Assembly: GCA_044339595.1 (NCBI GenBank) | Contig: JBIIVF010000147.1 | Span: forward strand, 1-5,682 | Length of the DNA stretch: 5,682 nucleotides | Direction: 5' to 3' | Source: CAZTGZ01 sp044339595 | GTDB taxonomy: Bacteria > Bacteroidota > Bacteroidia > NS11-12g > UBA9320 | In this document: in pieces, positions 1 through 5,682 of the stretch | Layout of the letters: every line of letters begins with the position of its first letter | Numbering within the stretch: the stretch's first letter is position 1 | Position numbers and translations under genes: made by a program | Notes under the pieces: generated by a model | The model's input: the letters and a program-made list of their open reading frames with translations, nothing else | Databases searched by the model: none | Told to the model about the DNA's origin: nothing

Positions 1-90
1 CGCTGGGCGGCCTTTGGCGTGGGGGATTACTCTTGCGCAAGCGGCGCCGCGTTTAGGCGGTGCGATTTGGATAGGCGCCTCCTGCGGCTG
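1..90. other. GC-rich palindrome-dense element downstream of the recombinase
   Basis: This block is about 68% GC (61 of 90 bases), while the next 131 bases are about 33%. It holds three perfect short palindromes: CTTGCGCAAG (32-41), GCGGCGCCGC (41-50) and AGGCGCCT (73-80). A 7-bp hairpin with one G-U pair is formed by GCGCCGC (44-50) and GCGGTGC (57-63) around the loop GTTTAG. GGCGCC occurs twice (43-48 and 74-79), so the two copies can also pair with each other. TGCGGCTNAA occurs at 83-92 and again 33 bp on at 116-125. Structured GC-rich DNA beside a tyrosine recombinase is compatible with a folded recombination site (attC-like) or one unit of a repeat array continuing left of the window. 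It could equally be an unrelated intergenic repeat. No second full copy is visible here. Confidence 0.45.
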
Positions 91-123
91 AAACAAAAAA
101 TGCAGAGACTCTCAATGCGGCTT

Positions 124-157
124 AACTTGTTTATACACGTGTAAAAAGTTCGTGTAA
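124..157. other. inverted-repeat core, candidate recombinase binding site
   Basis: The centre is a perfect 10-bp palindrome, TACACGTGTA (134-143). It is flanked by AACTT (124-128) and its complement AAGTT (146-150), with unequal spacers of 5 and 2 bases. The heptamer CGTGTAA occurs at 138-144 and again 13 bp on at 151-157. Paired inverted arms about a short centre are typical of tyrosine-recombinase core sites, and this one lies about 65-100 bp beyond the stop of such a gene. The assignment as an attachment or crossover site is inference. A regulator operator or a chance palindrome in AT-rich DNA are alternatives. Confidence 0.3.
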
Positions 158-221
158 TCAAACTTCCCGAGTAGGTAAAGCGAATATAATGGCTTTTTTA
201 ATCATATCAAATTAATGCCTT

Positions 222-1346
222 TTATAAGGTGTCAAAGGGGGATACGATCGACTGAATCTTCGATGTGCTCACATGTGTATAGATCTCTGTAGTCTTGCTG
301 CTCGAATGACCCAAAATCTCTTGAATATAACGCAAATCTGTCCCTGCCTCCAATAAATGCGTGGCATAGCTGTGACGCAACCAATGTAAGGTCACCGGTT
401 TCTTAATCCCCGCCTTTTCTGTGGCTGATTTGATCACCTTTTGTAAACTCCTGGCATCATACGGCTCACCTGGTTTCATCCCCTCAAATAAATACAATGC
501 CGGCTTATACACCACGTAATAACTCCTTAATATCTCGATCAATTTATCACTCAAAGGCGCAATGCGGTCTTTCTTTCCTTTGGCTTGCTTGATAATCAAT
601 ACTTTCCGATTACTGTCTACATGCTCCGGCTTTAAACTTAACAATTCACCACAACGCAATCCACATCCGTAAATCAACGAAAGCATGGTCTTGTGCTTGA
701 TGTTTTTTAGAACCGTCAATATGTTCTTTACCTCAATTTTACTCAATACATTGGGCAATAATTTCTCTCTCTTCGGACGGTAAACCAGCTCCGGATTCAA
801 TCGCTTGGTGGCGATGGTGTTGAAAAAAAGCTTGATGGAACTCAATACCTGATTCTGATAAGATGAAGAAAATTTATTCTTTAAAATATAAAGGTTGTTG
901 TACGCAATTAAGTCTTGGTTCTCTATCTCTGATATTGACTTTTCTTTAAAATACTTCAAAAAAACGGTCATGGCATTGAGGTAGGTCGTAATGGTCACTT
1001 CACTATATCGCCGGCTTTTTAGCGACATCCTGAATTGATCGAGCATCTCAAGTCGTTCATGATCAAGGGTGATCAGCGAAGGACAAAAGGCTTGTTTTTC
1101 TTGTACATCCAATTGACTGAAATCAATATATCCAAAGGGCAGCAGGGCATCCACCGCCCGATGAAAGGTATCCCGTGTGTTGGCGATAATCCATCGCCGA
1201 AGTTCGTCATCCCAATGGGCTGAAACTGCTTTCTTTAGACTTTCTTTGGCTGCAGCATGATAAGGAAATGAAATCAATATGACTTCTTGCTTTTTTACTT
1301 TTCCATTATTCATGACAATGGAAATAGGCGGGTGCTTTTCGTTCAT
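222..1346 (-). CDS. tyrosine recombinase/integrase with an extra N-terminal module
   Basis: This is a site-specific DNA recombinase of the XerC/XerD/phage-integrase type, which cuts and rejoins DNA through a covalent 3'-phosphotyrosine. Residues 1-80 form an extra module with a basic, aromatic pattern (FPY at 27-29, WDDELRRW at 45-52). Residues about 95-180 are the helical SAM-like core-binding domain. Residues about 200-370 are the catalytic domain. All six active-site residues are visible: R231 (GLRCGEL), K256 (AKGKKDR), H321 and R324 (HWLRHS), H347 (ILGH) and nucleophile Y356. The H-R, R-H and H-Y spacings of 3, 23 and 9 match XerD. The gene appears intact. At 374 residues it is longer than housekeeping Xer proteins (about 300), and the excess is the N-terminal module. 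The insertion characteristic of integron IntI proteins before the HxxR box is not evident, so it is not a classical IntI. The start is the ATG at 1344-1346, with no Shine-Dalgarno sequence and a small hairpin (GGATA/TATCC, 1351-1366) just upstream. The target site is unknown. Confidence 0.93.
   Translation of the reverse strand: MNEKHPPISIVMNNGKVKKQEVILISFPYHAAAKESLKKAVSAHWDDELRRWIIANTRDTFHRAVDALLPFGYIDFSQLDVQEKQAFCPSLITLDHERLEMLDQFRMSLKSRRYSEVTITTYLNAMTVFLKYFKEKSISEIENQDLIAYNNLYILKNKFSSSYQNQVLSSIKLFFNTIATKRLNPELVYRPKREKLLPNVLSKIEVKNILTVLKNIKHKTMLSLIYGCGLRCGELLSLKPEHVDSNRKVLIIKQAKGKKDRIAPLSDKLIEILRSYYVVYKPALYLFEGMKPGEPYDARSLQKVIKSATEKAGIKKPVTLHWLRHSYATHLLEAGTDLRYIQEILGHSSSKTTEIYTHVSTSKIQSIVSPFDTL
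1122..1325 (-). other. N-terminal HARP-like module of the recombinase
   Basis: This covers residues about 8-75 of the recombinase. The pattern is a beta strand (VILISFPY), a helix rich in lysine (ESLKKA), an acidic-aromatic turn (WDDELRRW), then a second helix (FHRAVDALL). This order, with F-Y, K, WD and R-W at similar spacing, resembles the HARP domain of SMARCAL1-type annealing helicases. Similar N-terminal extensions occur on other Bacteroidota integrases, as far as I recall. The likely role is contact with DNA outside the core, like an arm-binding domain. The HARP resemblance is from pattern reading only. Confidence 0.4.
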
Positions 1347-1432
1347 AGGGGGATAAACTTCTATCCGAAGAAAAGAAAGACCCTCGAAAAAGAAAAATTA
1401 ATGATACCAACGCCAGACTTTCCCCGATGAAG
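1347..1432. other. intergenic gap between T9SS gene and recombinase
   Basis: These 86 bp hold no gene. A 5-bp hairpin (GGATA 1351-1355, TATCC 1362-1366, loop AACTTC) lies five bases from the recombinase start and could affect its translation. I see no clear terminator after the T9SS gene and no convincing Bacteroidota promoter (TTG with TAnnTTTG), so I cannot tell whether the recombinase is read through from upstream or has its own transcript. Confidence 0.4.
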
Positions 1433-4400
1433 TTATCGCTGCAACCAAATCCTTTCAGTATGGTGCTGCTCTTTACCTTCGAATCTCAGTAGATACATGC
1501 CGGGTGCTAAATCCTGCAAATTCAATAAGGTGTTTTCTGCAGCATGATTTCTCATGGTATGCAATGTTCTTCCGGTTAGATCCAAAACCTTCACGGTGTG
1601 AACTTTATTGGGAATGCCGGAAATATTCAATATTCCGGTGGTAGGATTCGGATATAGATTCAATCCTGATAAGCCATTCGATGGTATCCCAACTCCACCA
1701 ATCACGGTAAACTGGACCCTCATCGTATCATTCCCGCGCTCCTGATCATTGCCCAACAAACTAAAAAACAACGCTTCTGCTCTGCCGGTGCCTCCAAAAC
1801 TCAATGAACTGTCAAAAGAAAAACTCTGCTCTTCAGACGCATTCAATGTGATGGATTTGTTGTTGATATAAACCATGTTGCCATTCAACCGCACGATGCA
1901 ACTGATGGAAAATGGACTGGATTGATTGCGCAGGCCATCGTTGCGGATGACCACTTTGGGTGCATAAACATTTCCTTTCATCAAAATGCTGTCGATAGTA
2001 GGAAAGGAGATGGCTTTGACCAGGATATCATTCGATTTGATGAGAAAAATACGATGTATGGCGCTGTCATTTTCTGAAAAGGCATCCCCCAAAACACTGA
2101 TCCAGGCTTGCACTTCAGCCACTCCGGTTGTTTTAGAAACGAAATCTGCCGGCATATTTACCACCCTGCTTTGTCCGGGTTGTAATCCATATACGTTGGC
2201 TTTTTGGGTATATAAAAATCCCGTTGTTCCGATTATTTGCACATACACGGTAATGCTGTCCCGGATATCGGTAAAACTCTCATTTGAAACAACGACTTGT
2301 GGTCGAATGGCCTGAAAGTTATATTCAAGGCTGTCTCCGTCTTCAGGTATATTTAAACCGATGATCCGGTAGTCGATGTCACGGGCAATGTAAAAAAACG
2401 AAATAAGCGTGTCATTGGCCTTCTTTTCGTCTCCGGTAATCCCATGAAACCACTTTACCCAATAAGCACCGGTTTCGCTGCCTGAAAAGGTCTTTTTGGA
2501 AGTAATTTCAAGGCTATCCTCATAATTTAGGTTCAAATTCACAGAAACAGTATCTCTGAGCAACAGCAATTGATCGCGATAAACTTCGGCATACATCCAT
2601 GTGTTTCCGGTCAACTTTTGTAATCCCTGGTTTTTTAGCATGACTTTTAAAGGCAGGGAGTCTATCGGAGCCATAAAACGAGCTCCATTCAATGAACTGC
2701 TGATCATGGCCAAATCCTTGGAACGCATCAAACTAAATGTGTTGGTCAAGGTGTCATTGGGGGCATGCTGATCCTTTTTAAGCAAAGTAAAACTGCGACT
2801 CACCAAGGTAGCCAAGGTGTCAGGAGCGGTAAAATTTCGAAAAATGGCCTGTGAAATGGAAATGGCCCCAACAGGGATGGATACAGAATCTCTGAAAAGG
2901 GGAGGCATGCCCGGATAGCCGATTTCCATGATGACGGGAACGGTATCTTGTCCTTTAATGCCGTAATTTCTGACATTCACAAAGGGTCGAAAGGTGCCTT
3001 TCTTTTCGTAAAGTCCGTCGTTGAGTGGTCGAATATAGGAGGAAACCCCACAATCATTGCTTTTCACCACTTCGATGTATGAATAGGTGGTGTCATTACC
3101 GGGGAAAGAATCTCTACCCAAGCGGGTGTAAGCTTGCACCTGAATGATGCCTTCGTGCTTCACCGGAAAGGTATCGAAAACTACTATTTGACTACTTCCA
3201 CCATCCAGCGAAACAAATCGCGAGCGGTCATAAATCACTGCACTGTCTTTAATAAAACGGAAAACCACCTGAACATTGGCCTGACGATTGGAACCATAAT
3301 TTATCACCCTGCAAATGGGCCAGATTGAATCGCGGTTGAGCTCATAAGTGCCCCCCCGGATGGGTTCAAAAATATTGTCACAAGCCACATCGTTCCGAAT
3401 AACCATACTAAAAACGCTTTGGGCGGCGTCGTTGTCACTGACTTTGTCGGTTGAAAGTTTGGCATAAGCGCGGCAAGTGAACTGTCCCAGATTGTTTTTG
3501 CTGAATCCTTTCCTGAAAGTGACCATCAATGTATCATTGCTTTTTAAGGTGATGAGCTGTGAATCAAGATATTTCAAGCCATTTCGGTTATCCCGAATCT
3601 CAAAAAACACCGGAAACGGGGTAGATTGATCATTGAACCCGTAGTTGATGAAGGTTGCGCGGGGAGTGATGGTGTCACCATTTTTATAATCGAAAGTATC
3701 CAGATTTCGGGGATTATCGATGGTCCACAGAGCAACGTCATTGTCTACCTGCAATCGGGGCTGTATATTGAATTTGTAATCAAAACCCGGACTAAAACTC
3801 ACCCAGTTGGTATCGCCATAAGGAGCTGCGAAGTAAAAAACATTGGGCCTGATGGGTTCTTCCATCTGATAAGCAAAGGCAACATTGAAGTTCGACGTTT
3901 GACGAATGCCCACAAAAAAGTTCTTTTCGATTTTTACTTTGGGGATGACCGGCAGGATATAGCTGCCAAAGGCTGAAGTAAGGGTATCGGAGGTATAAAT
4001 ATTCTTTCCGGGCAGGGATCCATCGGCATTGGACTCCCAGATACCGAATTGAAAAGAGCGTCCTCCGAAACCGAAATTTACTTGAATTTGGTTGATATAT
4101 CGCGCAGAATCACTGTAAAACCGCGCCACAAAATCTCCGGTAGAACCACCAAATCCGATACCTCCGGGGGCCATGGCTCCATAGGGATCAATATGTGAAT
4201 AAACGTTATAATTGACGTTTCTGTCAAGGCTATTTTGGTTGTCGCTCGTGTCTTCATCGTCCTGCATGCGCACCGTGATGGTCTCTACACCCATGGTATC
4301 CGGTATGTGTCTGCCAAACCCGATGATGCGTTCTTCATGCGGCATTAAACTGTCGATGATGATGCTGTCATTCAGGTAATTACAACCCCTTACTTGCAGA

Positions 4401-5203
4401 TAGCATTTGGCACCGTAAAGGGTGTTCAGACCGACATTTTGGACGATGGCTTTGATGGTATCAGCTACGCCCATCAGCACAGGAGCGGTTCCTAGGCAAT
4501 AAATATTTCTGACTTCCGCATTGTTGCGATATTTGAAATAATTGATTTTTAAATGGGGCTTGTTGATGGATTCAAGGTTGGTATAGTCCACCGGAATAGC
4601 TGTGCCGCGTTTCCATTTAGATTCATTGCTGCTTACAAAAGCACTGACCGTGAAACTCCCTTCATAAGCCCAGGTGATGGTTTGCCTTTGAGCGCTGTCG
4701 CAGATGAATTCGGTCAGCAGTTCAAGGTGGATTTTTCCGCCGGTGGTGTCGAAAACATAAAACCCATTGTTGTCGAAATCAAATCGCTGATAGCCGGGAG
4801 AATTGCGAATGACATTGGTAGCATTTCCATCATACACCTTCTTCATATAGCTTTTTTGGGATTCATTTTTCCAATCGGTGCTGCCGGCACCAAAATCTGC
4901 ACGGTTTGAATTCCCAATAAATAGTCTGAATTGCGCTTTTCCACGAAGGGTGCCAAATCCATCTTTATAAAATTCTATACTGCGAATGGTATCTCCATGT
5001 TGCAGATTCCCAAGCGATGCGGCAGGGTAGATGTAGGCAAAGCGGCTATAGCGATCGGCCGTATCATCCGCCAACATAGGCCCGAAATTGGCCGTGCCAC
5101 CCATTTGACGGGTTCCAATGACGGTATATTGTGCTTTTATGGATTCAATCCCAATGACTAAAAAAAGTAAGGAAAGAAATATGAATTTGTAATGAGGACG
5201 CAT
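1433..5203 (-). CDS. large T9SS-exported protein with tandem CARDB-like repeats
   Basis: This is a secreted or cell-surface protein of 1256 residues. A signal peptide (1-24) sends it through Sec, and a type A T9SS sorting domain (about 1170-1256) takes it across the outer membrane. Domain order after the signal: a beta-sandwich region at 25-225 of a kind recurrent in Bacteroidota secreted proteins (conserved-looking IRSIEFYKDGFG and FRLFIGNS segments), a CARDB-like domain at 226-334, a second beta-sandwich region at 335-486, and six CARDB-like repeats of 111-116 residues at 487-1168. I see no protease, glycosidase or other catalytic motif, so a structural or adhesive role is the most that can be inferred. 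The start is the ATG at 5201-5203, which gives a complete signal peptide directly. The stop is TAA at 1433-1435. It lies 73 bp after the beta-barrel-like gene and 86 bp before the recombinase, all on the same strand. The specific function is not recognised. Confidence 0.92.
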   Translation of the reverse strand: MRPHYKFIFLSLLFLVIGIESIKAQYTVIGTRQMGGTANFGPMLADDTADRYSRFAYIYPAASLGNLQHGDTIRSIEFYKDGFGTLRGKAQFRLFIGNSNRADFGAGSTDWKNESQKSYMKKVYDGNATNVIRNSPGYQRFDFDNNGFYVFDTTGGKIHLELLTEFICDSAQRQTITWAYEGSFTVSAFVSSNESKWKRGTAIPVDYTNLESINKPHLKINYFKYRNNAEVRNIYCLGTAPVLMGVADTIKAIVQNVGLNTLYGAKCYLQVRGCNYLNDSIIIDSLMPHEERIIGFGRHIPDTMGVETITVRMQDDEDTSDNQNSLDRNVNYNVYSHIDPYGAMAPGGIGFGGSTGDFVARFYSDSARYINQIQVNFGFGGRSFQFGIWESNADGSLPGKNIYTSDTLTSAFGSYILPVIPKVKIEKNFFVGIRQTSNFNVAFAYQMEEPIRPNVFYFAAPYGDTNWVSFSPGFDYKFNIQPRLQVDNDVALWTIDNPRNLDTFDYKNGDTITPRATFINYGFNDQSTPFPVFFEIRDNRNGLKYLDSQLITLKSNDTLMVTFRKGFSKNNLGQFTCRAYAKLSTDKVSDNDAAQSVFSMVIRNDVACDNIFEPIRGGTYELNRDSIWPICRVINYGSNRQANVQVVFRFIKDSAVIYDRSRFVSLDGGSSQIVVFDTFPVKHEGIIQVQAYTRLGRDSFPGNDTTYSYIEVVKSNDCGVSSYIRPLNDGLYEKKGTFRPFVNVRNYGIKGQDTVPVIMEIGYPGMPPLFRDSVSIPVGAISISQAIFRNFTAPDTLATLVSRSFTLLKKDQHAPNDTLTNTFSLMRSKDLAMISSSLNGARFMAPIDSLPLKVMLKNQGLQKLTGNTWMYAEVYRDQLLLLRDTVSVNLNLNYEDSLEITSKKTFSGSETGAYWVKWFHGITGDEKKANDTLISFFYIARDIDYRIIGLNIPEDGDSLEYNFQAIRPQVVVSNESFTDIRDSITVYVQIIGTTGFLYTQKANVYGLQPGQSRVVNMPADFVSKTTGVAEVQAWISVLGDAFSENDSAIHRIFLIKSNDILVKAISFPTIDSILMKGNVYAPKVVIRNDGLRNQSSPFSISCIVRLNGNMVYINNKSITLNASEEQSFSFDSSLSFGGTGRAEALFFSLLGNDQERGNDTMRVQFTVIGGVGIPSNGLSGLNLYPNPTTGILNISGIPNKVHTVKVLDLTGRTLHTMRNHAAENTLLNLQDLAPGMYLLRFEGKEQHHTERIWLQR
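1436..1657 (-). other. T9SS type A C-terminal sorting domain
   Basis: Residues 1183-1256 carry the usual three elements: LYPNPTTG (1183-1190) with ILNI after it; a central VKVLDLTGR strand-turn (1204-1212); and a terminal LAPGMYLLRFEG (1232-1243) followed by ERIWLQR. This is the TIGR04183-like signal that directs export by the Por/Spr machinery, after which it is normally cleaved and the protein released or attached to the surface. The domain reaches the stop codon and is intact. Confidence 0.93.
1700..3745 (-). repeat. six tandem CARDB-like (Ig-fold) protein repeats
   Basis: Repeats cover residues 487-602, 603-713, 714-826, 827-940, 941-1055 and 1056-1168. Most start with a short N/K/R-x-D-like motif (DNDVA, RNDVA, KSNDC, RSKDL, RDIDY, KSNDI). 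A V-x-N-x-G-like turn follows in all but the fifth (INYG, INYG, RNYG, KNQG, RNDG; SNES in the fifth). A DS- or DT-rich middle comes next, and nearly all close with an NDT/NDS/NDA box just before the next unit. This is the CARDB-type pattern seen in tandem in Bacteroidota surface proteins. The copies are very divergent at protein level, with no obvious DNA-level repeat, so they are old duplications. An earlier related unit lies at residues 226-334, at 4202-4528. Confidence 0.75.
3351..3357 (-). repeat. seven-G homopolymer inside the T9SS gene
   Basis: On the coding strand seven consecutive G residues span codons 616-618 (R-G-G, CGG GGG GGC) in the second CARDB-like repeat of the tandem. The frame is intact as given. 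Loss or gain of one base would cut off the four remaining repeats and the sorting domain. Seven is at the low end for slipped-strand variation, so a role in phase switching is only a possibility. The run is also a likely site for a sequencing error. Confidence 0.5.
5132..5203 (-). other. Sec signal peptide of the T9SS protein
   Basis: Residues 1-24 have a short basic N-region (R2, K6), a hydrophobic stretch (FIFLSLLFLVIGI, 7-19) and a polar C-region ending SIKA. Cleavage after A24 would leave Q25 at the new N-terminus, which is frequent in Bacteroidota exported proteins. There is no cysteine after the hydrophobic core, so it is not a lipoprotein. This supports the chosen start codon. Confidence 0.88.
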
Positions 5204-5226
5204 ATGCAGATTTTTCGAACCTGCAT
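5204..5226. repeat. inverted repeat immediately before the T9SS gene start
   Basis: ATGCAG (5204-5209) and CTGCAT (5221-5226) are perfect complements separated by 11 bases that include the palindrome TTCGAA (5214-5219). It abuts the ATG at 5201-5203, so it would lie in the 5' untranslated leader or at the promoter end. A 6-bp stem with an 11-base loop is weak. It may be an operator or a leader hairpin, or chance. Confidence 0.2.
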
Positions 5227-5276
5227 TTTAAACATTTTGAGGAAGAAAGCCGCGAAGCGTGTGTCCTTTTTTGGTA

Positions 5277-5682
5277 TTATTTCGACGTCATCTTTCCGCC
5301 ACCGCCGCCGATGGTGATTCTGAGGTAGGGATTGAATTGACCAAAAGCCGGCGGACCGTTCACGATTTCGCCATCTTCATCTGCCCAGTTTGCTGAAGGT
5401 ACAGCCATTAAAGTACCTAACTCCAATCCCAGCATAAAGCCCCCAAAGCGGTCAGGTTTTTTAGCAGACGGATTACCTTTGATTGAAATCCCAAAGTCAT
5501 AAGTGGATTGACCTAAAACGTAATTTTTAGTTTCATTCGCAGCAACTTTGCCTTGGTTCGCGAAAGGAATTGTGGTAGAACCCACATTTTCGATGGATAT
5601 GTTATAACCACCGGCGCCTACCCCAAGGTATGGATAAATGAAAAATTTATTTTTTGCGTAGATGATGTATCCAATAGAAAAC
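5277..5682 (-). CDS. outer-membrane beta-barrel-like protein, C-terminal part (5' end beyond window)
   Basis: The reading frame stays open from the TAA stop at 5277-5279 to the right edge, giving 134 visible residues. A GTG at 5583-5585 could be taken as a start, but the 32 residues before it continue the same style of sequence, so the true start lies outside the window. The visible part alternates short beta strands rich in aromatic and glycine residues (FFIYPYLGVGAGGYNI, YDFGISI, FGGFMLGLELG, NPYLRITIGGG) with polar loops, as in an 8-stranded or larger outer-membrane barrel. The last strand is followed by five glycines and a short KMTSK tail, whereas many barrels end on an aromatic residue. 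No signal peptide can be seen because the N-terminus is missing. It is upstream of the T9SS gene on the same strand. Function is not recognised, and a porin-like or structural surface protein is the broadest safe statement. Confidence 0.7.
   Translation of the reverse strand, partial: FSIGYIIYAKNKFFIYPYLGVGAGGYNISIENVGSTTIPFANQGKVAANETKNYVLGQSTYDFGISIKGNPSAKKPDRFGGFMLGLELGTLMAVPSANWADEDGEIVNGPPAFGQFNPYLRITIGGGGGKMTSK

Noticed and set aside
51..126. Classical integron attC site
   Set aside because: GTTTAGGC (51-58) and GCTTAAC (120-126) resemble the attC end boxes but stand in the reverse order on the plus strand, and GTTTAGGC deviates from GTTRRRY. The neighbouring recombinase also lacks an evident IntI-specific insertion.
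1..144. Open plus-strand frame from the left edge to a TAA at 142-144 (47 codons)
   Set aside because: It coincides with the GC-rich palindromic block, where stops are rare by composition. The translation is rich in Arg and Leu with no recognisable motif, and no start can be seen. It could be the tail of a cassette gene but cannot be supported.
191..219. Terminator for the recombinase
   Set aside because: TTAAT (198-202) and ATTAA (211-215) with outer GGC/GCC can pair, but the stem is short, AT-rich and interrupted, and no T-run follows it in the minus-strand direction.
222..1346. Housekeeping XerC or XerD
   Set aside because: The catalytic domain is of that type, but the extra 80-residue N-terminal module and the overall length argue for an accessory recombinase.
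1986..2315. Plus-strand open frames opposite the T9SS gene, including 2 others of over 110 codons at 3626-3976 and 4553-4909
   Set aside because: They lie wholly antisense to a well-supported protein, have no recognisable domains, and are explained as shadows of the coding frame.
5227..5276. Terminator or promoter between the beta-barrel-like gene and the T9SS gene
   Set aside because: CGC-TTC-GCG near 5251-5259 gives only a 3-bp stem, and no TTG/TAnnTTTG pair at proper spacing is visible in the minus direction.

Overview
The window is a low-GC stretch that looks like the chromosome of a Bacteroidota bacterium. The main evidence is a 1256-residue secreted protein with a type IX secretion system (T9SS) C-terminal sorting domain, an export route essentially confined to that phylum. 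Supporting signs are a signal peptide with glutamine just after the predicted cut, the absence of Shine-Dalgarno sequences before the starts, and an outer-membrane beta-barrel-like neighbour. I cannot place it below phylum.

All three supported genes lie on the minus strand. In transcription order they are: the C-terminal part of a beta-barrel-like protein (5277 to the right edge, truncated by the window); a 73-bp gap; the large T9SS-exported protein (1433-5203), built of two beta-sandwich regions, one CARDB-like domain, six further tandem CARDB-like repeats and a sorting domain; an 86-bp gap; and a 374-residue tyrosine recombinase (222-1346) with a complete R-K-H-R-H-Y active site and an unusual N-terminal module. 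The 221 bp beyond the recombinase stop hold no convincing gene. They split sharply into a GC-rich (about 68%) palindrome-dense block at 1-90 and an AT-rich (about 33% GC) stretch at 91-221 that contains an inverted-repeat core.

The first two genes are envelope or cell-surface functions and need not be related to the recombinase. The most interesting part is the left end: a recombinase with its own N-terminal domain, followed within about 220 bp by a structured GC-rich element and a palindromic site. That layout is what an integron-like or cassette-type recombination platform would show at the edge of its array. The array itself, if it exists, lies to the left of the window, so this is a hypothesis and not a demonstration.
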